From assembly GCA_037974665.1 (NCBI GenBank), contig CM075768.1, positions 59,352,316 to 59,416,315 of the forward strand: a stretch of 64,000 nt of DNA. The letters are read 5' to 3'. The position numbers were made by a program, and so were the translations under genes. This document shows, piece after piece, positions 29,301 through 42,315 of the stretch. A model generated the notes under the pieces. That model did not search any database. It had not been told where the DNA came from and saw only the letters and a program-made list of their open reading frames with translations. The DNA comes from Ehretia macrophylla (lineage: Eukaryota; Streptophyta; Magnoliopsida; Boraginales; Ehretiaceae). Every line of letters begins with the position of its first letter. The stretch's first letter is position 1.

Positions 29301-31236
29301 AAGTTCTTGAACAATCACTCTATTAAAAGTGCGTAAATCCCATACATCACTATACACACGATTGGATCATTTGAATGATCGGATCGTTCTGAAGAAAATG
29401 TTGTATAGAGTAATACAACATAAAATGCATCAACTGAACATGTAGAATGCAAGGCCTTTTGGCCCAACATTGATGGATCACATGTAAACAAAAACGTTCG
29501 ACATTAAAAGGGTGGATCTAGAAGTTTTGATTAACAAGAATTAACCATAATACAACTTCAATAATTTTACAAATAATATTCTATGGATGTTAAACAATAA
29601 ACTAGTGCATTCTTTTGTCATAATAAATTGTCCTGCAAAATACAGCAGTAAATGTGCTTTGATTAAGTCAAACCAAGTCGAGTTTTATCTCATTAGGTAA
29701 CATCGGATATATAAATTTGACGGCACCATTCATTTTTGTTAAGTGTCATCTCATCTGTTAACATCGGCTATGTTTTTGCAGTGCCAATTTGCAGATATTC
29801 CATTCAGTATATGAAGAGCAAAGATTGTCAAGTCAGAGAGTTCTCATCTGTCCAGAGTTGAGCATATATTTGTGATAGCTCTCGTTGGTTGGTGCATAAT
29901 ATGAGCATAGTTTATAAATTAGTATGATAGGTTCAGAATAATATTTTGAATAGTAAATTTGAGATTCAGGACAAATAGTTTTAAACTTACAAATTCTGAG
30001 TCGAGATTTGACGAAATCTCCATTTCACGTTATAAGGATACAGTGGCTTCAATTTAAAGTTATTATCAAACAGCTTTATTTGTTTTGAAACAATCGTGTA
30101 CTTGAATTTCTACATAAATCAATCTCTCGAATCAACTCTTAATGGAAAAATCATAACTACATTACATATATATTCTTTAGTCTTGGGGACTTCATAGGCA
30201 TTCTACAAAGATGCTAAAATTTTAAACCGAGCCCGGCGTTCATGATGGGCCTATCCAGTTGAAGAAATTGGGCCCAACAAGCCTGCCTGGGGAGGGGTCT
30301 ATGAGACAAGTAGTTAGGAAAGCTTTAGTTTAGCATGCGTGGTTACTTGTAATACAAGTAGGTGTTAGGATTTGTGTAATAATTCGGTAATTGTCTTTTT
30401 TCATCAGTTTATTGGGCCATATATTAATTAGTTTTGGAAAAATTCGTGTAATGACTCAATAATTGTCTTCTGTCTAAAGTTGATTTCAGTCATAATGCAA
30501 TTATTTAATTGAATCTATTACACACCTGTCTCGTCATCTGACTCGCAACCTCCCGAGTTCTAGATCAAGTGTGTGACATATTGTATACCTACCATTATAT
30601 TGTGAATTATCCATCTTTTGATAAATCCAATCCATTAGAGTCTTGAAATTATATAACAATAAGAATAACAACCCTAACGAGTCTTTATAACTTGGCTTAC
30701 TTGTAAGTTTTATTAAATACACCTTATATACCATTTTCGGACAACCTTCTCAAAATAGAGGAAAATGAGGAAAAAGGGACAAACAAATCACAAGAGCAAG
30801 CACGACATCGGTAGGCCAAGAAGTAAATACCACCTTCACAAGACTTGATGAGATCTCCAACGTTGTTCTTCAACCTGTTTAGCCACCAATAACTCCCACC
30901 TCCTTATCCAGGCTCAAACCGATAATACTAGAGATAAAACCCTAACCCAGAGTTAATAAGGAGTTAAACTACTATTATGAAATATGAATGCAATTCAAAA
31001 GGAGACAAAGATATTAGTTTTTATGCAACAAATAAAGCCACAAAATTTCACAAATCAATGCTGATATTGTTGAAGTAAATGACCATCCAAAATAACACAA
31101 CATCTCGTCCGCGTAAAAACATCTAAAAGCATAACATAACAACAAAATGGAGGTGTCCAAATCAAAGGAAAAACAAATAGAACACAGACAAAATTATCAC
31201 GGCCAGCTTTGACATACTCATAAAGTCTCAATTGCC

Positions 31237-33968
31237 TTACAGCTTGTCCTCGTACTCGGAGAGTGGTGTCATCTGTTCCTTCAAACCCTTCCTCTTACGG
31301 ATATCAGCAACAAGTTGTGCTGCTTGCGTTCCTGGCTCCAATGGATCAGAGGACATCATATCCCAGTGATCAAAGACACATTGTGGGAAAGCCTGCCCTG
31401 ATGTAGCTGCTCTCAAGGTACCTGAGAATCCAAATGACTCGACGACAGGAAGGTATGCCTTAATATTGTAAAGAGGTGTGCCCGGCCTCTGCATTTCCTC
31501 AAACACATGCCCACGTTTTTGATTCAGAACACTGTAGATGCCACCAAGAGCTTGCTCCGGTGCTTGGATCTCCACCAAGTACACAGGTTCCAAAAGCCTA
31601 GGCTTGGCAGTAAGCTGAGAAGCATAAATAACTCTCCTAGCAGTTGGAATAACCTGGCCACCACCTCTGTGAATTGCATCAGCGTGAAGAACGACATCAC
31701 AAACTTCAAAGCATATACCCCTCATGTTTTCTTCAGCCAATACACCTTCTTTTGAAGCCCATTGGAAACCAGCAACAACAGAATCCTTAATTTCATTCAG
31801 ATACTGGACTCCCTTACACATATCAACCACCATGTTAGGACCAGTGGTCTCAGGACCAAAGCACCAAATTTTCTTAGCAAGATCCTTGTCCCAACCAAAC
31901 TCTTCAGACAGTATCTTAGACCGGACCTTAGGGTCATCCCTTGGACCAATGCGTCCATCATCAATGGCTTCAGCAAGTCCCTCCTCCAAGGGTCTTGCTT
32001 CCATGTACAGACGATTGTGCTTGTTAGGAGATTTGCTCATCACAGTACGACAAGACTTCTCAAGGACTGTCTCACGGAAAGACACCACAGGATCAGACTT
32101 TATGATTTCAGCACCACCCATGAAATCGTCCTGCAGATCCTTCAAACAGATCTCAAGGTGGAGTTCTCCAGCACCAGCAATAATGTGCTCCCCAGACTCT
32201 TCAATGGAACAGACAACCATAGGATCAGACTTTGCCAAACGCTTCAAACCTTCAACAAGCTTCGGGAGGTCAGATGCAACCTTGCACTGCACAGCAACAC
32301 GCACAACAGGAGATACAGAGAACTTCATTGCTCTGATTGGATGGGCATCCACTTCCTTCTCATTGGTCAGGGTAGCGTTCTTAGTGATAAATTGATCAAG
32401 ACCAACCAAAGCTACAGTGTTACCACATGGCACATCTTCAACTGTTTCCTGCCTCTTACCCATCCAAATAACAGTTCTCTGTACATTCTTAACATACAAG
32501 TCCTTTTTCTCCCCAGGGACGTAGTTTGGACCCATAATTCTGACCTTCATACCAGTTGCCACCTTACCAGCGAAAACACGTCCAAAAGCAAAGAATCTAC
32601 CTTTGTCAGATGCGGGAATCATCTTGGACACATACAACATGAGAGGGCCATCAGGATCACAGTTCCTGATGGCATTAGCATAAGGATCATCAAGAGGCCC
32701 TTCATACAAGTTCTCAACACGGTATTTTTGAGCCTTGGAAGGTGATGGAAGGTGGAAGATCATCATTTCCAAGAGAGCATCAGCTGCAGGAAGCCAGGTT
32801 TGCATAACACGCTTCATCAAAGCCTTGCCCATTAAATCCTTCTCTTCAGACTTCATAGAGACTCCAAGCTTCTGCAACATTGGCCACAACTTATCTTTCT
32901 GGTCATTCATGCAAGTGTTGATGATCTGCTTAATAGGTTCATAACAGAATTGAACGAACCCACGCTTGCATGTGGGAGAACCAGTTTTTTTGGTGGTCCA
33001 CTTTTTGGTTGCAGGGTCAAAGAAGTTCTCTCCCCACAGCCTCTCCATCATCTTGCTCTCATCAACACCAAACTTAGAGGCATACATCTTGGCAAAATTA
33101 CTCAGAGTAAAAGCCCAGCCATGCAACCCAGCAGAGAAAGCAACTGTACCTTTCTCTGGGTAAACTTGGACATCACCAAGGAGGGGGTCTTCATATGTAG
33201 CCATGATGACATTTGCATTCTCAATAACCCTTGAAAATGTCTGGTAAGCCTCTTCACCATCAACCTGGAGCTCAAGGAAACATCTGTCCATCTTGTTCAC
33301 AGTCAGGACAGGACGAATCCTCTCTCCAAGGGCTTGTCGGAGGACAGTTTCTGTTTGGACACATACACCTTCAACACAATCGACCACAACAAGCGCACCA
33401 TCAGTGATACGAAGGGCAGCTGTAACTTCAGATGAGAAGTCAACGTGCCCAGGAGAATCAATAAGGTTGATGAGGTACTCATTCCCTGACCTCTCTCCCT
33501 TATATCTCTTCAAATCTTCATCCTGCATTTCATAATACAATGAGATACCCGTGGATTTGATGGTGATACCACGTTCGGCTTCATCTGCACGGGTATCTGT
33601 CATTCTAACATCACCTGCTACTTCTTGAGCAATGATACCAGCAGCAGCCACAAGAGAATCCGTAAGAGTGGACTTCCCTGTTAGAATAAAATGTAAGAGT
33701 AAGTATATGCTTCTAACAAGAGAGAAATTTCTAACTATTACTGTTGGCCCAAAAACAAAATGTTAGAGCCAAAAAGGACGAGCAACCCTCACCATGATCG
33801 ACATGAGCAATAACAGACATGTTACGAATGTTATGCTTGAGGTCCATAATCCTACGGAGCTCATCAGCAGTAAACTTCACCTGCAAATATCAGGAATAAT
33901 TTTCCATCAGCAAACACATCATTGGAAAGAACATTCCATTACCGAAATATCTATCAGTTGCTTACCAT
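31237..33968 (-). CDS. Elongation factor 2 (eEF2), translation GTPase
   Basis: eEF2 moves tRNAs and mRNA through the ribosome after each peptide bond in the cytosol. Coding exons on the minus strand are 33968-33966 (the ATG alone), 33880-33793 and 33677-31237 (TAA). They sum to 2,532 nt, or 843 aa, the usual plant length. The GTPase domain shows AHVDHGKST (26-34, split by the second coding intron), [23 protein letters not shown] and NKMDR. The plant-type GDVRMTDTR precedes switch I. The domain IV loop has [11 protein letters not shown], with the diphthamide His near residue 700. The C-terminus is PLSEYEDKL. Long open frames on the plus strand opposite it are shadows. No lesion was seen, so it should be functional. 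A 5'UTR intron probably runs from about 35,084 to 34,037 or 34,001. Confidence 0.97.
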
Positions 33969-35155
33969 TTTCGCTAGTTTCTAAGTTCTGCAACTGCCAA
34001 GAAATATTAAAATGGAGGTTGTCCTCCAAATACCTGCCAGTCAAGATGAGGAGCATGATCAGAATCACAAAAAGATACCTCAAAAATATTAATATGTTCT
34101 ACGGCATATAGATTCCAATATAACAAATGCATAACCAATATGCAAACATAATATTAACACAAAAAGGAAGCTTTCAAACCAGACTCAATGCCCTCAACAA
34201 CTAGAAAATTGTCACATAAAAAACAAGACCAAATGATGAATTTTATCTCAAACTGTACATTAAAGCAGAAAAGATCACACCAGTATGAAAAACTATTGCT
34301 TGAGAAATTCCATCAGCAATTATGTAAAGAAGACATACAAACCGTATTCAGTCCCGCAGCCAAGTTATTCAATCAGAGCATTTTTGTAATTAAGAAAATG
34401 CACTTTTGTAATTTTTAGTATTTAGATCAAAGGCCAAGATTTAATAGTTCAACAGCCAAACACAAAGCAAACCCGAGCTTTAAACTATCTAATCAATATA
34501 GGTCAACTCAAAAATCTAACATCATCACAAACTTCTTTTGAACCTTAAAATACAGACCAATAACCATTCAATCCTATTTTAGAACGTTCATTCGACGAGG
34601 GATGTAAAACGCAACAATTTTTATTTGGGTCGATACCACAAAGAACCCTTTTAACTTTTTATACAAAACAATAAGGGTAATATAAGTATATTTAGCATGG
34701 TAAATTACACGTCATTATAAAGTCAACATATAAACTGAAATTATTACATCAATATACAAGTCCCTCTCATAAGGTCAACATATCAATTCATACTGTGATT
34801 TATCAAAAATGGAACAGCTTTGACCACAAAATCTGAGCTAACTCAAAGTCCAAATTCATCTAAAATTGCAATATTAATACAAAAGATCACAAATTTGTTC
34901 ATATTTCAGCTATTAGCAATACAAATAACCTCCAAAAATAAAAACTTTAATAATCAAACTTTTATATAGCCACAGATCAAGAGTCAAAAACTATGTACAG
35001 ATATATATCCACTTCTAATACATACATATATGTATACATATATATTTAGAGAGAGAGAAGGCGGAGAGGGTGGAGCACTTACAGGAGACAGAGAGGGAGA
35101 GAGAGATAGAAGGAGGCGGCGAAGAACTCTCAGTGTGAGGCGTATTTGTGTTGTG
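33969..35155 (-). other. eEF2 5'UTR with intron
   Basis: The minus strand shows a CT-rich leader at about 35155-35090 ending in TGTCTCCTGTAAGT, a good donor. Candidate acceptors are CTTGACTGGCAG (about 34037) and TTTCTTGGCAG (about 34001). The remaining leader reaches the ATG at 33968. Within the intron I saw only AT-rich DNA. A leader intron is common in plant translation-factor genes. The exact acceptor is unresolved. Confidence 0.6.
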
Positions 35156-35159
35156 CGAG

Positions 35160-35210
35160 CTCAAACCCTAATATAAGCCTAGGGTTTTTACTCTCTACGG
35201 CGTCGTTTGT
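35160..35210 (-). promoter_or_regulatory. eEF2 promoter: two telo-boxes and an ACGGCGTCGTT word
   Basis: AAACCCTAA (35163-35171) and its inverted form CTAGGGTTT (35179-35187) lie just upstream of the CT-rich leader. Telo-boxes are known promoter elements of plant translation genes, best described for eEF1A. ACGGCGTCGTT (35197-35207) recurs at the NMNAT gene. No TATA box was seen. Confidence 0.65.
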
Positions 35211-36300
35211 AGTGATGGTGTGCAATTGGGGTATTTTATGCCACGTGTGCAAATCTCAACCCTAACGATAGCATAACAGCATATTCTTATAAATTTCGGC
35301 CACTTCACAATATTACGTATGGGTCTATGAAGCCGAGTCCGGGGTCGTATCGATGAGTTAAAAGGTCTGAATCGAACCATCGAAGAGAGGGTTAACGTTT
35401 TGACTTTGTCCGCTGACAATTGAATATTTCGATCTAGTTCGACTCATGATAATTGCATAGTTAATAATAGCACTTTGTGTTTTCGTCTGCTAAAAATATA
35501 AAAAATAAATACTACAAATATATATTTCTCTGTTTATACAATGGAGTCCGAAATTATTGTTCAAACAAAATTTCTAATGATAATAGACTGTTACTTGCCT
35601 AGTCACCCAACTCTTGGGTCAACAAATAATCTTTAACTACTTATAAAATAAAAGGTTTGGTTCTCTATGTTTTGTTTTGTGTATTTTGTTCCTTCACATT
35701 TAAAATAAGGGACTTTGTTAATTCGATTAGTAGTTTTTATTCAAAAGTAAGGGTAAAGTGCGTGATAAGATATAACGATTAACTTATCATACAAGATAAG
35801 TGTATCTTGTTGTTATTTTCTGAATGAAAAGTTGTGTTTTGAATAATGAATTCTCTTGTTCAAAACATGAAAAACCAAAAGATACAAAAAAAAAAACTTT
35901 AAGGATCAAAATATAATTTTTCAAAAAGTTTGAGGCGTTTGTTGCATTGGCCAAAATAAAAATTGTTGTGTTTTACAACCCTCCTCAAATGAATGTTCAA
36001 AAGATAGGATATTATATTTATTAGTCTCTATTGGGATATATTTTTATTTAATTTGTTTTGAAATGTGATCTCATTAACCACTTAAGACTCCAAAAATATT
36101 ATTGCTTTACCCTCTCTCCGTAGTTGGGTATTGTTTATTACTATCATTAATGATAATTTGTTCTAACCCGATTTTTGTAAGTTTTGATCTAGTTTAACGA
36201 TGATTTTGGTCATAAGCACATCGATTTGAAAATTGTTGAAAAAGAGATGTAAGAAAGTTGACGTGTTCATTGATTTGGACATAAAATTGATATTTCAAAC
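35211..36300. other. Intergenic DNA upstream of eEF2
   Basis: AT-rich sequence with no coding exon, RNA gene or clear element boundary. The minus-strand frame at 35195-35419 lies over the promoter and is not supported as a gene. Confidence 0.5.
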
Positions 36301-36305
36301 TCCCA

Positions 36306-36495
36306 AGGAATAGTTTAGATGGTGAGAGGGAACAAGTGTCATGTTTTGTGAGTTTGAATCTCCTTGACTATTAGATAAATACTTTAATTGGTTTGGTGTA
36401 TCTTTTAGGATGCACTACCGCACTTAGGTTTGGCTATCTGAGATGGATTCAAACGGTCCTATCCGGCCCATGAGGTATTCCACGTCATAAAAAAG
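36306..36495 (+). mobile_element. Possible SINE (tRNA-like A and B boxes)
   Basis: TAGTTTAGATGGTGAGAG (A-box-like, about 36311) and GAGTTTGAATCTCC (B-box-like, about 36349) lie at tRNA spacing. A roughly 110-bp body follows, ending in an A-rich tail (TAAAAAAGAAAAAATAA, about 36487-36503). No convincing target duplication was found. Confidence 0.4.
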
Positions 36496-36584
36496 AAAAA
36501 ATAACATTTCAATTTTCTAGAAGACAACTCAACTTAAAATAGTCTCACCACTTGCTCGCACACACACATACAAGCACGATGACC

Positions 36585-36740
36585 AAATGGGAAGGTGGCG
36601 CTACTAAGGTTTTGGTCCAGTGGTATTTAAGTCTTTGTGTATGCGATAAGTCATTAGTTCTAGTCTCGCTAATTACATTATATAATCTTGATCTCCCCGA
36701 ATAAAAAATAAAAATAAAAAATAAAATGGGAAGGTGGCGC
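36585..36740 (+). mobile_element. Short SINE with 17-bp target-site duplications
   Basis: AAATGGGAAGGTGGCGC is exactly repeated at 36585-36601 and 36724-36740. The 122-bp body between has an A-box-like TTGGTCCAGTGGTATTTAA, a B-box-like TAGTTCTAGTCTC, and a tail of AATAAAAAATAAAAATAA. Perfect flanks indicate a fairly recent insertion. Family name unknown. Confidence 0.75.
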
Positions 36741-38280
36741 ATGATCGACGATCGGCTAAGAGAAATGTAAAACAAAGACCAAGCATTTAATTCACGGAAA
36801 AGGAAAGTAAAATATTGGAACAAAATTCCAATTCATTGTTTCTCGCTAATGCTCCTTCTAATGCAGTGAAACCATAGCAATTAGGATCTCAAGACGCTAT
36901 ATTATATAATGATTCAATTTGCAAGAATCATGATTGGAATTGTTTGATCGTCTTCCTTTGAGGAATAAGTAAAATACTAAAATATAATTAACTTGGATTC
37001 GGTTTTAGAAATTTGATGCAGTTACTAATCCCATGATCTAACATTTGGAGAATGAAGACTATTGACATATTTTAATATTAAATGAATTTATTATCGATAT
37101 TCAATGGATATACAAGTGTCTTATGTATTTTTATTTAGAACATGATCCTATTAATTAGATACATTGATATAGTTCATGTAGTTTCAGATTTATGTATCGT
37201 GCGCTTTAATCCGATTGAGTTGTCACTAACAAATGTAATTGTACTTTTATAATTATATTTCTAAAAATTATTATTGTGCAATTTTACCAACAAAAACTGT
37301 CATTATCAATTCTACGATAATTTTTATGAAATTCATGAGCATTCAACTACATAACAGCAGTTTTGGTTTGCTGATGTTAGTTATGATGAATTGGTTCACT
37401 ACATGAATAATGAATCGAAGGCTTAGAGTTAGAAGATAAGAATTTTTTAGGAGTTGACCAAACTGACATTCTCTGCTGATATCAATGGTAGGTGGTGGAA
37501 CAAGTTTAGAAGAATGATGAAAAATGAGATGTTGAGAAGCTTTCGTGATTGCATGGTGATGAGCATTGTTTGAAGATCATGTAGGTTCTTGAGAAAAAAT
37601 TGTTTTTCGGTTTTAATGGAGTTTTTCTTTTAGTTTGTGTGTGTGTGTGTGTGTGGGTTGGTGGTGGTGGGGTGGTGGGAAAATGGGGTTTAAACGGTTA
37701 GGAAATGGGCGCGTTGTAATGTAGATGGGGTTTATAACGGTAATATAAGAAGACTAATTTGGCCTATGGCATGTGTTTGTCTTTTTGATTGGGGGCCACT
37801 TTAATATCAGATATGAATTATTTAATAACGTTATCAAAGAAATTAAATTATTTTGATTTTTATTATTCAAGGGAGGTTTAAGTCGTAAAATTCATATAAA
37901 AAAATATCGTTTACAAAAATTGTCTCGGAATCTCTCGCATCACAATGAGGAACATACCATTAGACCAAATGCAATGCAGTAACATAATATTGTAATAATG
38001 TTCTTCAGGAGATCGAATAACTTTATTTTCACTTCATCAACGTTGATCTCCTTAATAACGGAATTACGTCGTTAACGCTCTAAATCCCCTTTAATACGAA
38101 GGCCTATAAGGGGTTAGTTTTTTTTTTTTTTTTTTTCAGGATGTTTTAAATTCATCTTAAAGTTTTAAAGTCAAGTAGTATAATAGTACGAAATTTCTAG
38201 TTAGATATACGCTCCAAATTAATTAAAAGTGAGAAGAAATTAAATGTTTTAACCTTGAAATAATGGTCACGACGAATCAA
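36741..38280. other. Intergenic DNA, no gene recognised
   Basis: AT-rich DNA. A (GT)n tract runs into a TGG-rich stretch at about 37637-37680, and a T run lies at about 38120-38137. No exon, RNA gene or bounded element was identified. Confidence 0.5.
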
Positions 38281-38540
38281 TTTTTTTTTTCATCTCAAGG
38301 GAGGCCAAGGTCGAGATCTAACTGGTGATGATTCTGAGAGTGGATTCGCCCACTCTATCCTTGTCCACGAGAACCAGAAGCTGATGTGAGAGATGATCCA
38401 ATGAATGATTGCCTAGGGAAAAGTGATTCCGTAATTGGCGAGTCAATCTACGCACTTGTTTGCTTCACAATAAACATAAGAAAGCTTGTACTAATTGTCA
38501 CGTGAGAGAATAGCTCTGCAATCTTCTATGAGAGGCTTGA
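38281..38540 (-). pseudogene. LINE remnant: RNase H end with poly(A) tail
   Basis: Translating the minus strand from about 38535 gives PLIEDCRAILSRDN, a stop, then YKLSYVYCEANKCVD, a stop, and LANYGITFP. This matches the C-terminal RNase H segment of plant LINEs, where the pattern is ANxxAD plus LA. A T run at 38281-38290 is where the poly(A) tail of a minus-strand LINE would be. It is severely 5'-truncated and decayed. Confidence 0.6.
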
Positions 38541-38624
38541 AAAGGTAGATAAAAGTGAGATTCCTAAACGTAGATAAAAAGGCTATTCTCCACGATAAAA
38601 AGGCTTGAAAAAGTAGCCACCATT

Positions 38625-38725
38625 TTTTATTGGAAAACATTTTTCATTTGATTAATTTTCCGATGTTACTAAATACCAGAAAATTGGAAAAATATTTTAC
38701 GACAAACAAATGGAGCCCTAAGTGT
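38625..38725. mobile_element. Fragment of the Tourist-like MITE family
   Basis: The right end AAATATTTTACGACAAACAAA followed by TGGAGCC (to about 38722) matches the right end of the intact MITE at 62992-63428. GGAAAACATTTTTC blocks precede it. The left end is missing. Confidence 0.5.
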
Positions 38726-39269
38726 ACTATTGGAAAACCTTAGGTGGAACATTAAATTTGAACTTTTAAATAAATTGAAAACACATGAGATCACCTAGGT
38801 GTTTTTACCCAAAAAAAAGTGCGATCAATTAGGTGGGAAGGTTTTATTTACTTTGTCGTAGAAAACACTCCAAAAAGAAGTTCAAAGGATGTGTTATGTC
38901 TCGAAACACATGATGTTATATGAAAGAAGTGTAGTTAATATTAGAATTTCTCATTTTTACTTTACAAAAAAGAAAAATGCAATAATCAAAGGAAAAAACA
39001 AAAGAAGATTATGAAATGCTAGTATATTATATGCATGTCAGTCTCCAATTCAAGTTCCAGACATGTGTGATACTAACATAGGTAAACCCCACTCCGCCAC
39101 TCACAATCGCACAATCCGATATTAGACTAAAAACCTTTTCCCACAACATGCCCTTGATTTGGAAATTTTGAATCTTACACATACGTATTATGACCCAACA
39201 CCAACATTAACACCGCTCCAGCTTAAAACCAGTTTAAAAAATTTAGATGTTGCGTGTTTGATACTTGGA

Positions 39270-39394
39270 AGTCAATTTTTTTTTATTCAATGGTATATAA
39301 CTCGTTATGTATGCGACAGTTTATAAGTTATAATTTCACTAGTTATGTTGTACATCCTTAGACTTCTTCTGTATCGGAAAAAAAAAAAAAAAAG
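39270..39394 (+). mobile_element. Second, older copy of the 36585 SINE family
   Basis: TTCAATGGTATATAACTCGT through ATGTATGCGAC and TTTCACTAGTTATGTTGTA parallels the 36602-36723 body in order and spacing. It ends in a run of 15-16 A (about 39379-39394). No target duplication was found. Confidence 0.5.
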
Positions 39395-40348
39395 AATGGC
39401 CAAAGCCAACACCAACTTAACTCATTCAAAGCCCACACAACGTTAACACCGTTGCATCGTACAAAATCAATCACACATGTCGAGGGTTCAAGACTTTTTG
39501 GCGGTAAAAGATCAATTGAAAGATTTTTTTTTTGGTCAAAAATTGAAAGATTCAAATGTCGCGCGGGTTCAAAACTTAGAACCCAAGACAAAACCAAAAC
39601 CTTTATATAGTGTTTGGATTGCACAAAGGAATAGCAAGGAAAGTAAAGTTGTCACGCCCCCAAAAACTCATCAGGTTAAGCTTAGAGACATGATGCCGCG
39701 AGCCTAAGATTATTACTTCTCCTAAGCCCGCAAGGCGCTAATACCACAAAACAACAATCTAATTTTCACAAATCATCTATCAAAGCTACTAAAACTTTAA
39801 TGAATCTATACATTCAATACAAGTCTACACTATAATACCAGAGCCAAAATCCTTCATAACACTAATACTAGTATGAATCCTAAAGAAAATACCATGCAAA
39901 TTACAAGACTCAACCTCACAAGGTGACTTCTAACTCATATAGCTTTGCCAGCACAACAACCTCGGCCTCTGCAAAAACAAATAAAATGAGCAAAGAAAGC
40001 TCATTAAGTAGAATACCCTGAAAACTTAAGAGATATCAATGAAGCATTTGGTAGGAAGAGGAGGTAATAAGCATACGGAATAGAATCTGAGTACAATTGC
40101 ACAGTTGTGATAAACAATTGATACATATAATTAACAATTGCGGAGTTTTGCCGGCCACTGATACAATTGCCTAACAGATATGTCTAACAATTGATGCATT
40201 CCTGGCATCGATGCGTATGCTTAACAATTGATGCACAACTGAATCATCTGAACAATTGATACATACATATATAACATAATAGGCCTAAAAGCCAGGACGA
40301 CTATATATTTCACCATGTCGTCTGGGTGTCACAGCGTACATTTAGTAA

Positions 40349-40580
40349 GGGCAAGTGCTTTACTCAAAGAATGAAGATCAAAGAGTCAAAAGTGAATCAA
40401 TTTGAAGAGGAAAGAAGGCGCAAAGCTCAAACTGAAACGAAGTAGAAATGCGTGCAATAAATGAGGGCAAGTGCTTTATTCATGAGATAAAGAACAAAGA
40501 ATCAAAAGTGAATCAACTCGAACAAGAAATAGAGTGCATAGTTCGAACTGAAACAAAGTAGAAATATGTGTGTGATGGGT
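40349..40580. repeat. 116-bp tandem duplication inside the solo LTR
   Basis: GGGCAAGTGCTTTA begins copies at 40349 and 40465. Both continue through CAAAAGTGAATCAA and end in AAGTAGAAAT. Confidence 0.8.
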
Positions 40581-42315
40581 ATTCTACTTACCTCGATCGA
40601 GCCTCGAAAATAGTCCAACCTTCTGTCTAAGGTGACTGACTCTAGAGCGACTCATAGCTGCACGATAATCAATTATACTAAAACATTAAACTTAAGAAGA
40701 TAAATTAAAGGTCCTAAAATACGAAAATCATCATATTTCATTTACTAGATTACTTTCTTGTTTTGTTTTACCTACTTTCATCTATCTAACCCTTTTTTAT
40801 TATTTACAACTCATAATCCCTATATTACTCCTACATAGAAACATGGCGCCACCCAGCCTATAAGTACCCAAAGCCACAATATGTAAAGTCTTTACCATTC
40901 CTAAGCACCTGTAAGTGCATATCCAACATGACTTAATGTCTTTACCATACAAATCACTTAAGTATATAATTCTCACGTATGCAAACAAATACATATATGT
41001 ATCTTACATACATAAAGACAATATGCATACTCAAAGGCAATTACACACACATGAGAACCACAACTACACGGCCAAACATATACACACAGATTCACCATAG
41101 TTCATTCTTATTCCCTGCTACTATTCCGCCCCATAGTCATTATAATTATCAATTCATGGAAGTCTAAAGTCCAAATGCTATTCATTAAGTGTACATGTCA
41201 AAGGCCTCTCAACCCAACTCATATTTACAAAATTATATGTATATAAAAAGTGTAGAGATTACATGATTTCTTTCCTGCACATGCTACTATATATACACAT
41301 ACACATAGTTATAAGATTTCTTTCCAATTAACATGAAGCAGAATCGTGGTTATAATCTAAGCATCTTATACAATATTTCTCATTTCCTCAATTAGATGGA
41401 TTATGTCATACTTCACTAATTCACATATTATTTATTCTCACAAGTACTATATATTACTGCACATATTTACTCAACTAGCTCCCAAACACATGACTTCACC
41501 ATTATACTACTTCTTAAACACTCAAAACATTTTCTGTACAAATTATTAAACCATCACATGCATATTTACATCTTATATATACAAGTATATTAACACATAC
41601 TCTACACAAGCTATCATGTACACACATATACTTCAAGACTACTACATATTTAACACTCCAAACACCATAGGAACTGACTTATTCACTCTACCGTAACATG
41701 TCCTTACACCACAAACTCGTGACTACCCTTTTCCCCATTTTAATTCATATAGCTTCTCATTATCTCAAGCATGTTCAACAGTCAATTCTTGATTCATCAC
41801 CTCTAAATTACTAAGTGAACCTACTGGTTCTTTTATAAGCATACATATATACATATCAATTAATAAAAATTCAGATTTAAACTAAACCCCTTTACCTTCC
41901 ATTCCACACATACAAACGAATAATCATATCTAAATCATATAGTCTTTACCTAAGTTGATATTTAACAAGTATATTAAACATTTATGCCATAAACCAAGTC
42001 ATTACAAAAGTTTACACATATATATACATGTATACATACATAAACAAGCAAAAATTGTGAAATAGAACTAGACCCACTTACCTATTAGGGTTCAAAGACT
42101 GCAAAAGCTTATAATATCCCAAGATTAAATGTCGATTTTGCTATAATGTGCAGTTGGGTTTGGCTTCATTTTTTTTTGTTTTTTTTTGTTTTGGGTTAAC
42201 GGGTTGGGGGGGTTTGGAAAGGCAGAAGTGGAGTTTACCTTGGTTTGCTCAATTTAAGCTTATCTAATAGCCTTTCATACATAAATACTAATAATGTTTA
42301 ATTCTTGTAGCAAAC

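Larger units (their letters stand above)
20785..31236. other. Ten-kilobase intergenic region, no gene recognised
   Basis: AT-rich DNA without a recognisable coding exon on either strand. Items seen include a tandem duplication at about 21421-21640, an unrecognised frame at 23062-23310, and (AT)n tracts at about 25295-25322 and 26142-26167. A duplicated phrase near 23770 and 24015 (TGTTTTCATGTGCATTGCCTT-like) suggests a local duplication. The end nearest 31236 holds the eEF2 3'UTR. Confidence 0.5.

Noticed and set aside
31507..33535. Long open frames on the plus strand opposite eEF2 (up to 327 aa)
   Set aside because: They are antisense shadows of a long, codon-biased eEF2 exon, and their peptides have no recognisable domain.
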